Shown here piece by piece: positions 43,776 through 52,881 of a DNA stretch of 64,000 nt. The DNA is from Castellaniella sp036379515. Lineage in GTDB: Bacteria > Pseudomonadota > Gammaproteobacteria > Burkholderiales > Burkholderiaceae_B. The position numbers and the translations under genes were made by a program. The first letter of the stretch is position 1; every line of letters starts with the position of its first letter. The notes beneath the pieces were generated by a model that saw only the letters and a program-made list of their open reading frames with translations, was not told the origin of the DNA and did no database searches. The DNA lies in the NCBI RefSeq assembly GCF_036379515.1, contig NZ_DASVGN010000008.1:32957-96956 (forward strand). The letters run 5' to 3'.

Positions 43776-44750
43776 TCAGCCGCGCGACCCCGCACGCGTG
43801 GCCAATACCTGCCGCTTCGAGGCCGCCCCCGGGGCCTCTCCACTCCCTTCAGGAGTGCCCGACAGGAAAGCGGCATGCATCAGCTGCTCGGCCAGGAAGT
43901 CGATGAACACCCGTGCACGCGCCGGCATCAGCCTCGAGGGGAACAGCGCCACCAGGGGAATCGGCTCAAAGCTCCAGTCAGGCAGCAGCCGCACCAAATG
44001 ACCGCCCACCCGACTGTCGCGGATCGACAGCGGCACGACGCCCATGCCCATTTCAGCCATGTGGCGCAGCATCAGCACGTGATTCATCGCCATGCGGCCA
44101 CGGACATGGATGTGCCGCTCTTCGCCGTCGGAGGAATACAGATGCCAGTTCGTGTCCCCGCGCGAGGTGCTGGTGCGCAAGCACTCGTGGTCCGTCAGCT
44201 CTTCGGGCGTGGCGGGCGTGCCATGTTCCAGCAGGTATTCACGCGACGCAAAGAGCCCCAGCAGCAGAGTTCCCAGTCGATGGGACACCACCGTTGAATC
44301 AGCCAGCTGGGCGGCCCGGATCACCACGTCGAAGCCGTCTGCCTGAAGATCGATCTTGCGCACGCTCAGATCGTATTCGCACTCGATTTCGGGATAACGA
44401 CGAGAGAACTCGGGCAATGCGGACTGCAGAAACGCCAGCGCCAGGCTGGATGGCAGCGAAACCCTGAGCCGGCCCCGCGGCTGCTGCGTGTTCTCGAGCA
44501 GCATTTCGTGCGCCACCCGCGCCTGCTCGACGATGGGCTGGCAGCGTTCGAGATAGATGGCACCTGCCCGCGTGAGCCCGACTTTTCGCGTAGAGCGATT
44601 CAAAAGCCGCACCCCAATCGACTTTTCGAGCTGAGACAAACGCCGCGACACTGTGGAGGCCGGCATGTCCAGGGCCTCTCCGGCCCGCGTGAAATTCTGG
44701 CTGCGTGCCAGCTCTACAAACAGCTCGATATCGTTCAGGGAAGGTGTCAT
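43776..44750 (-). CDS. LysR-type transcriptional regulator
   Basis: The product (324 residues from this start) has an N-terminal winged helix (FVELARSQNFTRAGEALDMPASTVSRRLSQLEKSIGVRLLNRSTRKVGLT) and a periplasmic-binding-fold effector domain with GRLRVSLPSSLALAFLQSAL. It is the CrgA/DsdC-like aromatic-regulator group. The start is uncertain: ATG 44750 fits the family, while the frame is open to 44783, and neither has a good ribosome site. The divergent DUF4148 gene may be a target. Confidence 0.85.
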   Translation of the reverse strand: MTPSLNDIELFVELARSQNFTRAGEALDMPASTVSRRLSQLEKSIGVRLLNRSTRKVGLTRAGAIYLERCQPIVEQARVAHEMLLENTQQPRGRLRVSLPSSLALAFLQSALPEFSRRYPEIECEYDLSVRKIDLQADGFDVVIRAAQLADSTVVSHRLGTLLLGLFASREYLLEHGTPATPEELTDHECLRTSTSRGDTNWHLYSSDGEERHIHVRGRMAMNHVLMLRHMAEMGMGVVPLSIRDSRVGGHLVRLLPDWSFEPIPLVALFPSRLMPARARVFIDFLAEQLMHAAFLSGTPEGSGEAPGAASKRQVLATRAGSRG

Positions 44751-44959
44751 GGAAACATGGAAGGCAGTTGCATACCTCACCATTGTCGCGCATTCAAGCA
44801 GGGATTACCCGTAAAAATGGAAAGGTGTATTCGCGATAAGGGCATTTATTGCACTGCACCAGACGCGCACAATGTTCACATCGAAACAGGGCATGGCAAG
44901 CAAAACGGAAAGCCCGCAGCGCCCTGCTTCAAGATCAACTTCAAATGAAGGAAACCATC

Positions 44960-45304
44960 ATGAAAGTCACCACCACATTGACCGCACTGGTCATCGGAAT
45001 TGCCAGCATGGGCCTGGCACAAGCTGCCGAAGTCGCTCCCGCCATGGGCGGCCATGACGCCTACTATCCGGCCATCGTACAAGGCGCCAGCACGTCTCGT
45101 GCGCAGGTGCTGGAACAGCTCAAGCAAGCCCAAACCACCAACGTGGTGACTGCAGGCCATGACGCCTACTATCCACAACTGGCCAGTACGCAGAACAAGA
45201 CGCGTGAACAGGTCGTTGCCGAACTGCAGCAAGCCCAAGCCAATGGCGACCTTGCTTCGAACGGCGGTCATGACGCGTACTACCCGGCTCATCCTGCAGT
45301 CTGA
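44960..45304 (+). CDS. DUF4148 family secreted protein with GHDAYYP repeats
   Basis: The 114-residue protein has a signal peptide ending AQAA (about 20) and three near-identical GHDAYYP motifs, separated by DUF4148-type helices (TSRAQVLEQLKQAQ and TREQVVAELQQAQ). DUF4148 proteins are small exported proteins abundant in Bordetella and Burkholderia; no function is known. The His-Asp-Tyr-Tyr clusters could bind metal. AAGGAAA lies before ATG 44960. A strong terminator follows. Confidence 0.82.
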   Translation: MKVTTTLTALVIGIASMGLAQAAEVAPAMGGHDAYYPAIVQGASTSRAQVLEQLKQAQTTNVVTAGHDAYYPQLASTQNKTREQVVAELQQAQANGDLASNGGHDAYYPAHPAV

Positions 45305-45339
45305 GCGATTCCGATTCGCTGACTGACAGGTAAGTCACG

Positions 45340-45374
45340 GCCCCGCAAGGTTCGCTCCTTGCGGGGCTTTTTAT
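45340..45374 (+). terminator. Intrinsic terminator after the DUF4148 gene
   Basis: GCCCCGCAAGG and CCTTGCGGGGC form an 11-pair stem around a TTCGCT loop, followed by TTTTTATT. Confidence 0.92.
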
Positions 45375-45395
45375 TCGCCTTTTGGCCAGAGCCCG

Positions 45396-47090
45396 TCAAG
45401 CCGTTTTCTGCTCGACCACCCCCAACTGCTGCATCATCCGCTTGCGGATCTCGTACTTCTGGATCTTGCCCGTGACCGTCATGGGGAATTCTTCCACGAA
45501 GCGGACGTAGCGCGGGATCTTGTAATGCGCGATCTTCCCCTGGCAGAACGCGATGATGTCTTCCGGCGCCACATCGGCCGCCTCGACGCCCGCCTTCAGG
45601 ATGATCCAGGCACAGAGCTCTTCACCGTATTTTTCGTCGGGCACTCCGACCACCGACACGTCGCGCACGGCCGGGTGCTTGTAGAGATATTCCTCGATCT
45701 CGCGGGGATAGACGTTCTCGCCACCCCGGATCACCATGTCCTTCAGACGCCCGACCACGTTGCCATAACCCCGGTCGTCGATGATGATCAGGTCGCCGGT
45801 GTGCATCCAGCCCTCGGCATCAATGGCCTGCGCGGTCTTTTCTTCGTCACCCCAGTATCCCAGCATGACCGAATAGCCCTTGGTACAGAGCTCGCCCGGC
45901 GTGCCGCGCGGCACGATCTGCCCGTGCGCATCGATCACTTTGCACTGCAGGTGGGGCTGAACCCGGCCGATGGTCGTGACGCGGCTCTCCAGGTCATCGT
46001 CACCCGCAGACTGGAAGCTCACGGGACTGGTTTCCGTCATGCCATAGGCAATCGTCACGTCCTGCATGTGCATCGCATCGATGACTTGCCGCATGACATC
46101 CACTGGGCAGGGTGACCCGGCCATGCAGCCGGTGCGCAGACTGGACAGATCAAAACTGGCGAATTGCGGGTGGCTGAGCTCGGCAATGAACATGGTGGGC
46201 ACGCCATACACTCCCGTACAACGCTCTTGTGCAATGCACTGCAAAACTGCCAGGGGATCGAACGCATCCGACGAATACACCATGGCCGCCCCGTGCGTGA
46301 GGCATCCCAGATTGCCCATCACCATGCCGAAGCAGTGATACAGAGGGACCGGAATGCACAGGCGGTCAGCTTGCTTAAGGCCAATGCACTCACCTACGAA
46401 GAAGCCATTATTCAAAATGTTGTGATGCGAGAGCGTCGCTCCTTTGGGCAAGCCCGTCGTCCCGCTGGTGAACTGGATGTTGATCGGGTCATGGCAATCC
46501 AGTGACCGCCCGATCCGTGCCAGCTCTGCCGGGCCGTCAGGCGTGGCGAGTGAGGCGATGTCATCGAATCGCCGCCATCCCGCGCGGGCCTTGCCGCCGA
46601 TCTTGATCACATGCCGCAAGTGCGGCGCAGCGGCCGCATGCAACTCACCGCTGTGCTGCGTGACTTCAGGCAGCAGAGATTCGACGATCCGCACGTAATC
46701 GCTGGTCTTGAAGCTTTCGGCCGCGACCAACGCACTGATCTGAACCTTGTTCAGGGTGTACTCGAGCTCGCTGCTTCGGTACGCCGGGTTGATGTTGACC
46801 AGGATCATGCCCGCCTTGGCGGTGGCAAACTGAATCAAGGCCCATTCGGCCTTGTTCGGCGACCAGATACCCACCCTATCCCCACGCTTGAGCCCCATGG
46901 CCAGCAAACCGGCGCCAATGCGGTCCGCTTGTTCATTGAGCTGCGCATATGTCAGGCGGATCCCCTGGTGCGCCGATACCAGGGCTTCCTGTTCGGGCCA
47001 GGTCCGGGCGGCGTATTCCAGCGCCTGGCCGATGGTGTCCGTACGCAACGGCGGGTTCGTGGCCCCCGTTACCAGACTGGGTGCATTCAT
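45396..47090 (-). CDS. Acyl-CoA synthetase (AMP-binding, ANL family)
   Basis: The 564-residue enzyme has the P-loop-like FTSGTTGLPKGATLSH, VTIAYGMTETSP, the TGDLIIIDDRGYGNVVGRLKDMVIRGGENVYPREIEE hinge region and the C-terminal TGKIQKYEIR lysine. It activates a carboxylic acid, probably medium- or long-chain fatty acid, to acyl-CoA via an acyl-adenylate. It stands alone. Substrate length cannot be judged from the sequence. Confidence 0.92.
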   Translation of the reverse strand: MNAPSLVTGATNPPLRTDTIGQALEYAARTWPEQEALVSAHQGIRLTYAQLNEQADRIGAGLLAMGLKRGDRVGIWSPNKAEWALIQFATAKAGMILVNINPAYRSSELEYTLNKVQISALVAAESFKTSDYVRIVESLLPEVTQHSGELHAAAAPHLRHVIKIGGKARAGWRRFDDIASLATPDGPAELARIGRSLDCHDPINIQFTSGTTGLPKGATLSHHNILNNGFFVGECIGLKQADRLCIPVPLYHCFGMVMGNLGCLTHGAAMVYSSDAFDPLAVLQCIAQERCTGVYGVPTMFIAELSHPQFASFDLSSLRTGCMAGSPCPVDVMRQVIDAMHMQDVTIAYGMTETSPVSFQSAGDDDLESRVTTIGRVQPHLQCKVIDAHGQIVPRGTPGELCTKGYSVMLGYWGDEEKTAQAIDAEGWMHTGDLIIIDDRGYGNVVGRLKDMVIRGGENVYPREIEEYLYKHPAVRDVSVVGVPDEKYGEELCAWIILKAGVEAADVAPEDIIAFCQGKIAHYKIPRYVRFVEEFPMTVTGKIQKYEIRKRMMQQLGVVEQKTA

Positions 47091-47279
47091 GGTTGTCTCC
47101 TGTTTTTATACGAGCGACTGCCTCAGGATCAGGATAAGGCGATGAAGCTGACAGGAAGCTTTGAGGGTGGAGAGCACCTCGAACAAGTGTCGCCAGATCA
47201 CCTTGACCAGCTCGCACTCAGCCCACATAAAAGGCAATATACGAACTGTTATAAGTATTTTTTTGATATAACAGACTAA

Positions 47280-47570
47280 ATGTCACCTTTTATAAAACAT
47301 AACGATATTGCTCCAAACATTGCGGCTGCAGCGCGTGCACGGCGGCTGGCTGCAGACCTTTCCCGCAAAAGCCTGAGCGCACGGTCCGGCGTACCTGAAG
47401 GTACGATAAAGCGTTTCGAAACCACAGGAGCAATCGCCTTGAAATCCCTGCTGAAGCTGGCCCGGGCATTGGGATGCCTGGACGAATTCAAGGCACTCTT
47501 CCCACCGCCCACCGAACCTGTCCGTCTGGACGAAATCCTGAAACCCGCACGTCAACGCGGCCGAGGGTAA
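47280..47570 (+). CDS. XRE-family HTH protein, HipB-like antitoxin
   Basis: The 96-residue protein has a helix-turn-helix (DLSRKSLSARSGVPEGTIKRFETTG) and a short Pro/Arg-rich tail. Its position 3 bases before a HipA remnant marks it as the antitoxin/repressor of a HipBA module. The upstream DNA (47230-47279) is AT-rich with a run of T and ATATAA, a likely promoter. The ORF appears intact although its toxin is not. Confidence 0.8.
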   Translation: MSPFIKHNDIAPNIAAAARARRLAADLSRKSLSARSGVPEGTIKRFETTGAIALKSLLKLARALGCLDEFKALFPPPTEPVRLDEILKPARQRGRG

Positions 47571-47573
47571 ATC

Positions 47574-48183
47574 ATGGATCACACCAGAAGACTCAGCGTG
47601 CTGCTGGCCGGCTCGCCCGTCGGAGCGATTGCAAGCACGACTCGCGGAGAGATCTGGTTCGAATACGACGCGAACTGGATCGCATCAGGCTTTCCCCTGA
47701 GTCCGATGGAGCCGTTCGCATTGCGCACGGGTGCCTTCAAGGCGAGCGACGCCCGTGTCTTCAAAGGACTGCACGGCGTCTTCAATGACGCCTTGCCTGA
47801 CGGCTGGGGCTTGCTGTTGATGGACCGAGCCATGCTGGCGAAGCACGGCTGGTCCTGGCAAAACATCACACCACTTGATCGTCTGGCATATATGGGCACC
47901 CGGGCCATGGGCGCACTGGAATTTCGCCCGCCCATTTCAGACGACACGCCGATAGAACAAGATGGGGGAAGGCAAGCCCTCGCTGAAGGCACTGATGAAG
48001 CTGGGCGAGCAACTGGGTATCGACCACGCTGACCTGATCGTCCGTGAAGTGTTCGAATCCATCCGCGCCTGGCCGAGCTTTGCAGCGGCACAGAACGTGC
48101 CGCAGGACATTGCAGCCACCTACCAAGCGGGAATGGAAGCAGGGCCAGCCTTTGCTGCCCTGGCACGGCTCCGAGGTGCGTAG
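47574..48183 (+). pseudogene. HipA toxin kinase remnant with large internal deletion
   Basis: The first 125 residues are a normal HipA N-terminus (HTRRLSVLLAGSPVGAI, then HGVFNDALPDGWGLLLMDRAML and DRLAYMGTRAMGALEF). After about 47950 the frame breaks, and the +1 frame continues with MGEGKPSLKALMKLGEQLGI and the IRAWPSFAAAQNVP end that belongs to the extreme C-terminus. About 230-250 residues, including the whole ATP-binding and catalytic core, are missing. A HipA kinase is normally about 420-440 residues, so it must be inactive. Confidence 0.8.
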
Positions 48184-48353
48184 ATCTACTGCGCCGACAC
48201 GGGCCTACGAGGTGGCGGCGGCTCCGCTGGTCGATGGGAATCAATCCACACCAGTACTTCAAGCTCATACCAGCAGAGCCGCCCGCTACTGTCAACGGGA
48301 CATTGGGACACTGAATAGGTGGATTTACTCTAAATCAACATGCATAACGAATA
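48184..48353. other. Non-coding stretch between hipA remnant and tRNA-Val
   Basis: No gene is supported. One plus-strand frame (about 48184-48313) reads like the worn C-terminal end of some protein (MGINPHQYFKLIPAEP), possibly a transposase or host gene fragment left by the deletion; this cannot be confirmed by reading. Confidence 0.35.
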
Positions 48354-48387
48354 AGAGCCATATCAGCTAAATGCTTGATATGGCTCT
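48354..48387 (-). terminator. Terminator downstream of tRNA-Val
   Basis: AGAGCCATATCA and TGATATGGCTCT form a perfect 12-pair stem just downstream of the minus-strand tRNA gene, followed by TTATT. Confidence 0.7.
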
Positions 48388-48394
48388 GACATTC

Positions 48395-48469
48395 TGGTGG
48401 GCGGTACTGGTTTCGAACCAGTGACCTCTGCCGTGTGAAGGCAGCGCTCTACCCCTGAGCTAACCGCCC
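48395..48469 (-). tRNA. tRNA-Val (anticodon CAC)
   Basis: The minus strand folds into a full cloverleaf of 75 bases: acceptor GGGCGGT/ACCGCCC, D arm AGCTCAGGGGTAGAGC, anticodon stem CTGCC/GGCAG with loop TTCACAC (anticodon CAC, reading GUG), TTCGAAA T loop, and an encoded CCA end. Confidence 0.95.
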
Positions 48470-48609
48470 AGCTGGATCGCCAAAACGCATGAAAATGCGG
48501 GGCAATCAACTGGAAAGACGACGATTATACACGAAGCGCAGAGCACAACCTTCGGCAGGCTCGGCCCAACACCAGGTGAATCTGCGGCACCTGAAACGCC
48601 CCCTGGGCC

Positions 48610-49338
48610 TTACGGCTCCAGCCCAGATGCGGCACCGCTGAACTTACGCCACAAGCTCTGCCCGCCCGCGGCTTCGTCCAGGCCATCCAGATACGCCTCG
48701 TGGGCTTGCAAGTCCTGCGCACTGGCCGCCACCACGGGCAGGCCGGAGGCGTCGAACCCTGTCTGTGCCCGCGCGCTCTGCATCGCGTGTGCGTCATCGG
48801 CCGCATCATCGAGCAGCGAATCCTGCCCGCGGGTCATGGCGAGCCATACTTCGCCCAGCAGCTCGGCATCCAGCAGCGCGCCGTGCAAAGTCCGGTGCGC
48901 ATGCGAAATGCCGAAGCGCTCGCACAGGGCATCGAGATTGTTGCGCTTGCCCGGAAACATCTCGCGGGCCACCGACAGGGAGTCGGTCACCTTGGCACAC
49001 AGGGTCGGGAATGCCGGCAACCCGGCGCGCTTGAGTTCGGACGTGAGGAATTTCACGTCGAAGGCCGCGTTGTGGATGACGATCTCGGAATCCTTCACGA
49101 AATCGGCCAGCTGAGCAGCAATCTCGGGAAAGCGCGGGTGACCGGACAGAAACTCGGTGGTCAACCCGTGGATGCGCAAGGCATCCGGGTCGCTGTCGCG
49201 GTCCGGGTTCAGGTACAGATGCAGGTGCCGGTCGGTCACTCGACGATTGAGGATTTCGACGCAGCCGATTTCGACCACCCGGTGCCCCTGTTCGGGCTCC
49301 AGGCCGGTCGTTTCGGTATCGAGCATGACTTGACGCAT
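48610..49338 (-). CDS. dnaQ: DNA polymerase III epsilon subunit (3'-5' exonuclease)
   Basis: The 242-residue proofreading subunit has the DEDDh exonuclease motifs VMLDTETTGLEPEQGHRVVEIG, HNAAFDVKFL and the HGALLDAELLGEV His/Asp motif. Its C-terminus carries the segment that binds the alpha subunit. ATG 49338 has AGGAACC upstream. It follows rnhA on the same strand; dnaQ-rnhA neighbours are common in proteobacteria. Confidence 0.95.
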   Translation of the reverse strand: MRQVMLDTETTGLEPEQGHRVVEIGCVEILNRRVTDRHLHLYLNPDRDSDPDALRIHGLTTEFLSGHPRFPEIAAQLADFVKDSEIVIHNAAFDVKFLTSELKRAGLPAFPTLCAKVTDSLSVAREMFPGKRNNLDALCERFGISHAHRTLHGALLDAELLGEVWLAMTRGQDSLLDDAADDAHAMQSARAQTGFDASGLPVVAASAQDLQAHEAYLDGLDEAAGGQSLWRKFSGAASGLEP

Positions 49339-49417
49339 GAGGGTTCCTCGCGCTTCGCAGCGAAGCCAGGCCAAAGGCACTGCCCGACTGCGACGCGAAT
49401 TTCATAGAAAAAAAGAT

Positions 49418-49858
49418 TCAGGGGAGTTCGGCCACGCCCTGATTGGCCAGGGCATCGGCACGCTCGTTGCCGGGGTCACCCGCGTGCCCTTTGACCCAGC
49501 GCCAGTGTAGTTCATGGCCTGCCGCCAGCGTATCGAGCGCCTGCCAGAGATCCGCGTTCTTCACGGGCTTCTTGTCAGCCGTGCGCCAATCACGGCGCTT
49601 CCAGTTGGGCAGCCACTGCGTCATGCCGTTCTTGACGTAGACCGAATCGGTATGCACGGTCACCACACAGCGCCGCTTGAGCGCCTTCAAGGCCTGGATG
49701 ACCGCGAGCAGCTCCATGCGGTTGTTGGTGGTCAAGGGCTCGCCCCCGTGCAGGGTTTTTTCACGATCCCCTTGACGCAGCAGGGCGCCCCAGCCCCCTG
49801 GGCCCGGATTGCCCTTGCAGGCGCCATCAGTCCAGATATCTACAACAGGTTCAGCCAT
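49418..49858 (-). CDS. rnhA: Ribonuclease HI
   Basis: The 146-residue enzyme has the acidic catalytic set: DIWTDGACKGNPGPGGWG (Asp), NNRMELLAV (Glu), VHTDSVYV (Asp) and GNERADALA (Asp). It removes RNA from RNA-DNA hybrids. Its start overlaps the end of the methyltransferase gene by 8 bases, so they are co-transcribed. Confidence 0.97.
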   Translation of the reverse strand: MAEPVVDIWTDGACKGNPGPGGWGALLRQGDREKTLHGGEPLTTNNRMELLAVIQALKALKRRCVVTVHTDSVYVKNGMTQWLPNWKRRDWRTADKKPVKNADLWQALDTLAAGHELHWRWVKGHAGDPGNERADALANQGVAELP

Positions 49859-50600
49859 GAGGCTCCTTCATTTGATTGGCCACCGGTGCCACGGCGGCGC
49901 GGCGGTTACGACGGCGCTTGCCCTTACGCCAGGCGGGCCCGACCAGTCGCATTCCTGTCACCCGTTTGACCACTGCGATCGCATAGACGGCGCCCGCCGC
50001 AGGCCACCAGCGGTCGCCGGCGTGTTCCATGAAATGCCAGCGCTGCAGCCAGACTTGCGTCTCGCACAAAGGCACGTAACACCCAAAGCGGCCACGGTCG
50101 AGTTCGAACGACAAGAGTTTGAACCAGTCCTTGAGACGCGAGGGCGACACCTGCGACGGCACGGGCACCGGCAGACGCAGCGCAAGCCCTGGCAACGATT
50201 CTCGAGCGCCCCACAGACTATACGGGTTGAAGCCCGTGATCACGACGCGGCCTTCAGGCATCAGCACACGCTCGACTTCACGCAGCACCAGGTGAGGATC
50301 CCGGCACCATTCGAGGGTGTGCGGCATGACCATCAGATCGATGCTCTGGGAATCGAACGGCAGCTGTTCAGGCTCGCAGACCAGGCGGCCGGCTCGGGTG
50401 CCAAAGAGTGCGCTGGGGCTGTGCGCCCAAGCCTTGTAGGGGATACGATTGGCCTGCAGCAGATCCCAATGCGGCAGACCTACTTGTATGGCATGATAGC
50501 CAAACGCGTTAGCGACCATGGCATCGACCTGGTGCTGTTCCCAGGCCCGCACGTACTGCCCCACAGGGGTATCCAGCCATTGCGCCAGCTCAATCGGCAT
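49851..50600 (-). CDS. Class I SAM-dependent methyltransferase
   Basis: The 249-residue protein (from ATG 50600) has the methyltransferase type 11 layout: AFGYHAIQVGLP in place of the usual glycine-rich SAM loop, LPFDSQSIDLMVMPHTLEW (motif post II), and EVERVLMPEGRVVITGFNPYSLWG. It sits in a conserved gloB-methyltransferase-rnhA-dnaQ block of betaproteobacteria; its substrate is unknown. ATG 50636 would extend it by 12 residues and overlap the divergent gloB start; the shorter form avoids that. The C-terminus is strongly basic. Confidence 0.8.
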   Translation of the reverse strand: MPIELAQWLDTPVGQYVRAWEQHQVDAMVANAFGYHAIQVGLPHWDLLQANRIPYKAWAHSPSALFGTRAGRLVCEPEQLPFDSQSIDLMVMPHTLEWCRDPHLVLREVERVLMPEGRVVITGFNPYSLWGARESLPGLALRLPVPVPSQVSPSRLKDWFKLLSFELDRGRFGCYVPLCETQVWLQRWHFMEHAGDRWWPAAGAVYAIAVVKRVTGMRLVGPAWRKGKRRRNRRAAVAPVANQMKEPHG

Positions 50601-50634
50601 TGCACGCTGTGATGCCAAACCCTGCTCCTTTGCC

Positions 50635-51444
50635 ATGAAACTGATTGCCCCCACCACGGCCGCACCCGCGACCCTGACCCCGATACCGGCCTTTGCCGAC
50701 AACTACATCTGGATGGTACAAAAAAACGGCCACGCGTTGGTCGTGGACCCGGGCGACGCCACGCCCGTGCTGGCATGGATCGATCAGGGCCTGGTACTGG
50801 ACGCCATCCTCGTCACCCACCACCACAACGACCACACGGGCGGAGTGCGTGCATTACACCAGCGAACCGGCGCCCGCGTCTACGGGCCCCGGCACGAAAA
50901 TCTCCCGTATCGCGACGTGCCGCTGTCCGAAGGTGACTCCGTCGATCTGCCCGGCCTGGGCCTGCACTTCCAGGTGCTGGACATCCCTGGTCACACAGCG
51001 GGCCATATCGCCTATGTAGGCCTCATCGGCGCCGATCAACCCCTTATTTTCTGCGGCGACACGCTGTTTTCGTCGGGGTGCGGGCGGCTTTTCGAAGGCA
51101 CCCCTGCACAAATGGTCGAATCCTTGGGTAAAATCGGAACCCTGCCTGTCAAAACCCTGGTGTGTTGCGCGCACGAATACACCGCTGCCAACATCCGCTG
51201 GGCCTTGCAGGTCGAACCCGAAAACGTGGCCTTGCAGGCACGGGCTCGGGAAGTCGCCGAATTGCGCGCACAAGGCAAGCCTACACTGCCTTCGCGTCTG
51301 GGGCTGGAACTGCAAACCAACCCCTTTTTGCGCATCCGGCACGCTGATGTACGCGCCGCAGCACAACGACAGGCCGCCAACCCACTGAGCAGCCCAGAAG
51401 CCGTCTTTGCATGCCTGCGACACTGGAAAAACGAATTCAAATGA
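50635..51444 (+). CDS. gloB: Hydroxyacylglutathione hydrolase (glyoxalase II)
   Basis: The 269-residue metallo-beta-lactamase-fold enzyme has IPAFADNYIWMV, the metal site THHHNDHTGG, GHTAGHIAYV, FCGDTLFSSGCGRLFEGT and CAHEYTAANIRWAL. It hydrolyses S-D-lactoylglutathione to D-lactate and glutathione in methylglyoxal detoxification. It starts 10-15 residues upstream of the usual family start. It is divergent from the methyltransferase gene and 7 bases before mltD. Confidence 0.95.
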   Translation: MKLIAPTTAAPATLTPIPAFADNYIWMVQKNGHALVVDPGDATPVLAWIDQGLVLDAILVTHHHNDHTGGVRALHQRTGARVYGPRHENLPYRDVPLSEGDSVDLPGLGLHFQVLDIPGHTAGHIAYVGLIGADQPLIFCGDTLFSSGCGRLFEGTPAQMVESLGKIGTLPVKTLVCCAHEYTAANIRWALQVEPENVALQARAREVAELRAQGKPTLPSRLGLELQTNPFLRIRHADVRAAAQRQAANPLSSPEAVFACLRHWKNEFK

Positions 51445-51451
51445 TCCATCC

Positions 51452-52840
51452 ATGAAAATCCTGCGACTCCTTCTTCCCTTGGTTCTGGTGGTGCTCGCAG
51501 GCTGCGCCTCTACTCACCGACAAGACGCCAGGCAAGGTCAGGCTTACGTCGCATCCGACACCTCACGCACGGTCGACCTCACGTATCCCCCCCGAGACAT
51601 GTGGGACCGCATCCGACGAGGTTTCGCCATCCCCAACCTGCATAGCGACCGCGTCGATTACTGGACCGATTACTACGCAGCCCACCCGCAATCCGTGCTG
51701 CTCATGGCACAGCGCGCGGGCAAATATCTGTACTACATCGTCGACGAACTCAACCGTCGCGGCCTGCCCACCGAACTGGCCCTGCTGCCGTTCGTCGAAT
51801 CCGCCTACAACCCCAACGCATTGTCCCGCTCCCAGGCCTCGGGCCTGTGGCAATTCGTGCCGGCGACCGGCCTGCACTACAACCTGCAGCAAGACTGGTG
51901 GCGTGATCAGCGCCGCGATCCGGTCGCTTCAACGCAAGCGGCCCTGGATTACCTGAGCTACCTGTACGACCTGCAAGGCGACTGGTTCCTGGCGCTGGCC
52001 TCGTACAACTGGGGCGAAGGCGCCGTCAAGCGCTCCATGGACAAGGCCGTGGCCGAAGGCATCGCCCCCACGTACCTCAACATCGACCTGCCTGACGAAA
52101 CACGCAATTACGTCCCCAAGCTGCAGGCCATCAAGAACATCGTCGCCAACCCGCAAAAATACGGCATCACCCTGCCACAGATCAGCAACACCCCCTACTT
52201 CATTACCGTACACAAATCACGCGACATGGACGTCGCGGTGGCCGCTGCGCTGGCCGACATGCCGCTGGATGAATTCCGCGCGCTGAACCCCTCGTTCAAC
52301 CGGCCCGTCATCCTGGGCAAGCATCATCCGGCACTGCACCTGCCGCTGGACAAGGTCGCCACGTTCAACCACAACCTGGCCAGCTACAGCGGCAGCTTGT
52401 CGTCCTGGCAAATGATTCGGCCGCGACGCGGCGAGTCCTTGGCCAGCATCGCCAAGCGCTATGACATCACGCTCGACCAATTGCGCTCGGCCAACGCGCT
52501 GAGCCCACGGCAAAAACGCGCTGAAACCGCCCTGCTGGTACCCCGCCAGGCGGCGCCTGATCGCGGCGGGGTCATGCTGGTCTCATTCGACACCACGACA
52601 GCAGAACCTCGCGCCGAACCACCTGCCCGGTCTACCCGGTCGCGCACCACACGGCGGCCCGACCTGCGGCCGCGCGCCGTAGTGCGCACGCACACGATCC
52701 GCGCCGGCGACACGCTCTATTCGCTGGCCCGCCGCTACAACACCTCGGTCGAGGCGCTGCGCAAGCTCAACAACCTGAAGACCACGTCGCTTTCCAAGGG
52801 ACAGCGCATCCGCGTTCCTGGTAGCGACGTCCAGGGCTGA
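51452..52840 (+). CDS. mltD: Membrane-bound lytic transglycosylase D
   Basis: The 462-residue lipoprotein has lipobox LAGC at Cys18, an SLT lysozyme-like domain with the catalytic Glu in LPFVESAYNPNALSRSQASGLWQFVP, and two LysM peptidoglycan-binding modules (IRPRRGESLASIAKRYDI and HTIRAGDTLYSLARRYNT), joined by a Pro/Arg-rich linker. It cuts peptidoglycan at the outer membrane. gloB-mltD-fabI run on one strand with small gaps. Confidence 0.95.
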   Translation: MKILRLLLPLVLVVLAGCASTHRQDARQGQAYVASDTSRTVDLTYPPRDMWDRIRRGFAIPNLHSDRVDYWTDYYAAHPQSVLLMAQRAGKYLYYIVDELNRRGLPTELALLPFVESAYNPNALSRSQASGLWQFVPATGLHYNLQQDWWRDQRRDPVASTQAALDYLSYLYDLQGDWFLALASYNWGEGAVKRSMDKAVAEGIAPTYLNIDLPDETRNYVPKLQAIKNIVANPQKYGITLPQISNTPYFITVHKSRDMDVAVAAALADMPLDEFRALNPSFNRPVILGKHHPALHLPLDKVATFNHNLASYSGSLSSWQMIRPRRGESLASIAKRYDITLDQLRSANALSPRQKRAETALLVPRQAAPDRGGVMLVSFDTTTAEPRAEPPARSTRSRTTRRPDLRPRAVVRTHTIRAGDTLYSLARRYNTSVEALRKLNNLKTTSLSKGQRIRVPGSDVQG

Positions 52841-52881
52841 CCCGCAGAACACAGGCAATTTACTTACAGGACTCACACATC

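Noticed and set aside
48184..48313. Possible transposase C-terminal fragment
   Set aside because: Only about 40 residues of suggestive sequence, no inverted repeats or target duplications seen.
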